Below are positions 61,906 to 64,000 of a stretch of 64,000 bases of DNA, one piece after another; position 1 is the stretch's first letter; each line of letters opens with the position of its first letter. The position numbers and the translations under genes were made by a program. The stretch covers positions 620,001 to 684,000 of the forward strand of contig OZ257148.1 in the NCBI GenBank assembly GCA_965279285.1. The letters run 5' to 3'. A model generated the notes under the pieces. That model was not told the DNA's origin. It did no database searches and saw only the letters and a list, made by a program, of their open reading frames with translations. The stretch is from G965279335 sp965279285. Its GTDB lineage: Bacteria; Pseudomonadota; Gammaproteobacteria; DSM-16500.

Positions 61906-63489
61906 TTACATAATATTACATGAAATATGATGCTCTTTTAATTTGCTATGAAGATCCGCGATTTCTTCTTTTACATACGTCTTAACCGCTTGTGCGGCAC
62001 CTGCAGCAGTAGTTGCCGCAGCTGTAGCAGCAGGTTTAACCTTCACATTAAATAATCGACAGGCAATTAAACCAACATTGGTTGGGATACAAGGAATAGT
62101 GTCAACAATCAACTCTTTAATACCTTTTGACACATTACCTCTGCAGACGACTTGCCCACTTTGAATTGAAAACAAAGGATATTTGCGATGACTAACGTTT
62201 TTAGCAACATCCGGATACGGAAGATAAGATGGTAAGTCTTTATCTAGTATGGTTTCGTTGGTTTTTTGCTGATAGGCAAGAAGCAAATCGCCTAAAGCCA
62301 ACATGACCGTCTCACAGGCTCGCAAAGCGTACTCATTGTTAGTGCCTAATTTAAAAAAGTTTCCATCGCCTGAAGCTGTAAACGCAGATCCTTTTTCATC
62401 TTTTTGTTTCGTTTTGGGGGATTTATCTATCTTTACATATACGCCATTTTTACCATCTTCATCATGCATTTTCTTCGCAAAAAAGCCAGCTGTCACTAAA
62501 TCCGCATAAGGAACAGCTTTTAAATCAGGCATATGAGATAAATCTTTACCCATGATATGATTCAATAATTCTTTTCGTGGCGTTCTTAGATGCCCTGCCG
62601 CAAATAAATCTGTTAAGAAATGACAAGCGAACATCTCTAAAAGTAAAGCTTCTTTTAAAAGCTCTTGCTTTTTCGCCGCATTTGCTTCATTACCTGCTGC
62701 ACTTGCTTTTTTTAGTGCGAGCTTATGTCCTGCAATATAGGCTTTTTTTGCCTCATCGCCAAAGTGATCAAAATTCTTTAACGCTAAATCGAAATAGGGG
62801 CTGTGCCAAATGCCTTTCAGTGTTTTTTCGTCTGCTCTTTCTAAACCATAAATAATGTTGCTCGTTTTTTCGTGCACTTTCTTTTTGATTAACTTAACAC
62901 TAAAACTAAAATGCTCATGGTGTTCTTCTGCTTCTTGTCGTATATGAGCCACTATGTCAGTAACAATTTGTTGTTTATTTTTATCAGGATTAAAGAGATT
63001 TGCATACGCATTTTTAAAGCGTTTTGTACATTCATCTTCTCCTCCTTTATTGTCTGCTGTCGTTGCTCCAAAACCGATGGGCTCATAATCATCTGTACTA
63101 AAAAAATCTCCCGCGAGAGCCACCACATCTCCTACCAAAATGCTTGAATTCCCGCCCGGTAATGTTATTTCATAAAGAGGCATCTCTACTGCTTTACCGA
63201 GTTGTGGATCATATGTTTTTATTTTATGTGGATTAGCAGAGATTTTTAAACATGCATTTAATACAGCTTTAAATTCACTCGTATTTTTTTCATCTGGAAT
63301 GGATTGAATAAATTTATGAAGAGAATAGTTACCAATGTCGCTATGCTCGCTCGCTTCAAAACTTTGACCATGATTTGTTGGTTTAGCAGCTTCGTTGCTT
63401 TCGATAAGAATTTCATCTGGAAAATCATCTGGATTGTATGTTTGAGAAGTATAGTAGGTAACATAGCTTAGGTTACAAATTGTTGACAT
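61906..63489 (-). CDS. Zinc-dependent phospholipase C-like protein with C-terminal CaaX-type motif
   Basis: 527 residues, no signal peptide. The segment ACHFLTDLFAAGHLRTPR has the spaced His/Asp/His of zinc phospholipase C / P1-nuclease-type enzymes, and GDVVALAGDFF plus EHSDIGNYSLHK and HEHFSF supply further candidate metal ligands; such proteins occur in Legionella. Residues about 365-385 are a Lys-rich loop. The C-terminal region is Ala/Thr-rich, then an amphipathic basic helix, ending HHISCNIM. CNIM fits a eukaryotic CaaX prenylation box (Cys, any, aliphatic, Met). It is first in a two-gene unit with the NLR-like gene. The catalytic family is inferred from motifs and needs a profile search. 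Confidence 0.55.
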   Translation of the reverse strand: MSTICNLSYVTYYTSQTYNPDDFPDEILIESNEAAKPTNHGQSFEASEHSDIGNYSLHKFIQSIPDEKNTSEFKAVLNACLKISANPHKIKTYDPQLGKAVEMPLYEITLPGGNSSILVGDVVALAGDFFSTDDYEPIGFGATTADNKGGEDECTKRFKNAYANLFNPDKNKQQIVTDIVAHIRQEAEEHHEHFSFSVKLIKKKVHEKTSNIIYGLERADEKTLKGIWHSPYFDLALKNFDHFGDEAKKAYIAGHKLALKKASAAGNEANAAKKQELLKEALLLEMFACHFLTDLFAAGHLRTPRKELLNHIMGKDLSHMPDLKAVPYADLVTAGFFAKKMHDEDGKNGVYVKIDKSPKTKQKDEKGSAFTASGDGNFFKLGTNNEYALRACETVMLALGDLLLAYQQKTNETILDKDLPSYLPYPDVAKNVSHRKYPLFSIQSGQVVCRGNVSKGIKELIVDTIPCIPTNVGLIACRLFNVKVKPAATAAATTAAGAAQAVKTYVKEEIADLHSKLKEHHISCNIM

Positions 63490-63511
63490 AACTGATTTAA
63501 TCCCGTATCAT
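63483..63511 (+). promoter_or_regulatory. Candidate promoter of the transposase gene
   Basis: TTGACA (63483-63488), 17-base spacer, TATCAT (63506-63511). The start codon at 63518 is only seven bases after the -10, so transcripts would be leaderless. The -35 overlaps the first codons of the phospholipase-like gene. Confidence 0.35.
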
Positions 63512-63517
63512 TTATTG

Positions 63518-64000
63518 ATGGACGGAAGAACAATATCACATGAAGTTTTGGAACATTTCAGATTTTCTGCAATCAAGTTGCATCGAAAAAATATCCCTGT
63601 AGATGATATTGCTGATTCTTTTGGGGTCACTCGTCAAGCTGTTTATCGCTGGATAAATAAAGAAAAGAAAAATGGTAACCGTGGTTTAAAATCAACGAAA
63701 TCACCCGGCCCCGATTCATATTTAACAGAAGATCAATTCAAAAAATTATTATCGTCAATTAGAAGACCAGCATCCGAGTTAGGTTACTCAACAGATTTAT
63801 GGTCTGGCCCTCGTATTCGTCACTTAATAAAACATAAATTTAAAATCGAATATCATCCAAAACATATGCCACGATTAATGAAAAATTTGGGACTTGAATT
63901 AAAATTCCCTGAACGAAGAGCACTGGAGCAAGATCCAAAAGCATTGCGAGAATGGAAAAATAAACGATTTCCTGAGATTTTAAAAATAACCAAAAAGAAG
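63518..64000 (+). mobile_element. IS630-type transposase, N-terminal part (runs off the window)
   Basis: 161 codons open to the right edge. Two helix-turn-helix parts are seen: PVDDIADSFGVTRQAVYRW near residues 29-47, then a linker KSTKSPGPDSYLT, and a second winged-helix region (LGYSTDLWSGPRIRHLIKH; MPRLMKNLGLELKFPERRA). This order is typical of IS630/Tc1-mariner transposases. The DDE catalytic domain would lie beyond the window. No inverted repeat could be identified in the 28 bases that separate it from the divergent phospholipase-like gene. Confidence 0.8.

Noticed and set aside
1..64000. tRNA and rRNA genes
   Set aside because: Intergenic regions were read on both strands and no cloverleaf-type or rRNA-like sequence was recognised; a tRNA search tool was not available, so a missed tRNA is possible.

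Overview
The window is AT-rich, densely coded bacterial chromosome from a gammaproteobacterium. Most of it is core housekeeping: an atp operon of nine genes, parC/parE, glmU/glmS, the EF-P modification set, hemCDXY and def-fmt-rsmB. Type IVB pilus genes and several proteins with eukaryotic-like features (a WD40/NACHT protein, a C-terminal CaaX box, a proline-rich SH3-type motif, a basic nuclear-localisation-like tail) suggest a host-associated lineage such as the Legionellales. That placement is inference; no rRNA or tRNA gene was seen to confirm it.

Layout: 1-5.3 kb is a type IVB pilus cluster (5'-truncated prepilin, then TcpQ/PilL-like, PilN secretin, PilO and PilP). 5.3-12.1 kb is a minus-strand block: dapF, a small lipoprotein gene lptM, pgi, 5-formyl-THF cyclo-ligase and an NAD-glutamate dehydrogenase. 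12.3-17.3 kb holds a cold-shock gene, a flavin monooxygenase, a paired DnaA-box site, and epmB divergent from efp-epmA. 17.4-27.5 kb holds a secreted protein, engB, uvrD, pyrD, glmS/glmU and an HD phosphohydrolase. 28-38 kb is parB, a membrane protein, atpIBEFHAGDC and a leucine-type dehydrogenase. 38-46 kb is parC, parE, nudF, ubiK, a degenerate spermidine-synthase-like gene and a disordered protein with a basic tail. 46-55.9 kb is hemCDXY, def-fmt-rsmB, guaC, a porin-like barrel and an esterase, followed by an orphan pilin at 56 kb.

The most unusual part is 56.5-64 kb. A minus-strand two-gene unit encodes a zinc-phospholipase-C-like protein ending in the CaaX-type motif CNIM and, 15 bases later, a 1686-residue NLR-like protein. 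The latter has a possible cysteine-protease-like domain, NACHT NTPase, pentapeptide repeats, twelve nearly identical 42-residue WD40 repeats and a proline-rich tail. The WD40 repeats differ almost only at a few face-exposed positions, as in fungal NACHT-WD40 allorecognition proteins. A decayed second copy of the NLR N-terminus lies just downstream, and an IS630-type transposase abuts the unit upstream.

Scattered through the window are about 20 palindromic intergenic elements in two classes. Class A carries GTGGGC-type arms. Class B has a constant core and long arms that differ between copies but stay complementary within each copy. They share GTAACTATTCAG-type ends and several retain 8-bp flanking duplications, so they look like MITEs, perhaps IS66-mobilised. 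Three of them supply the stop codon or C-terminus of an adjacent gene (dapF, pyrD, parC).
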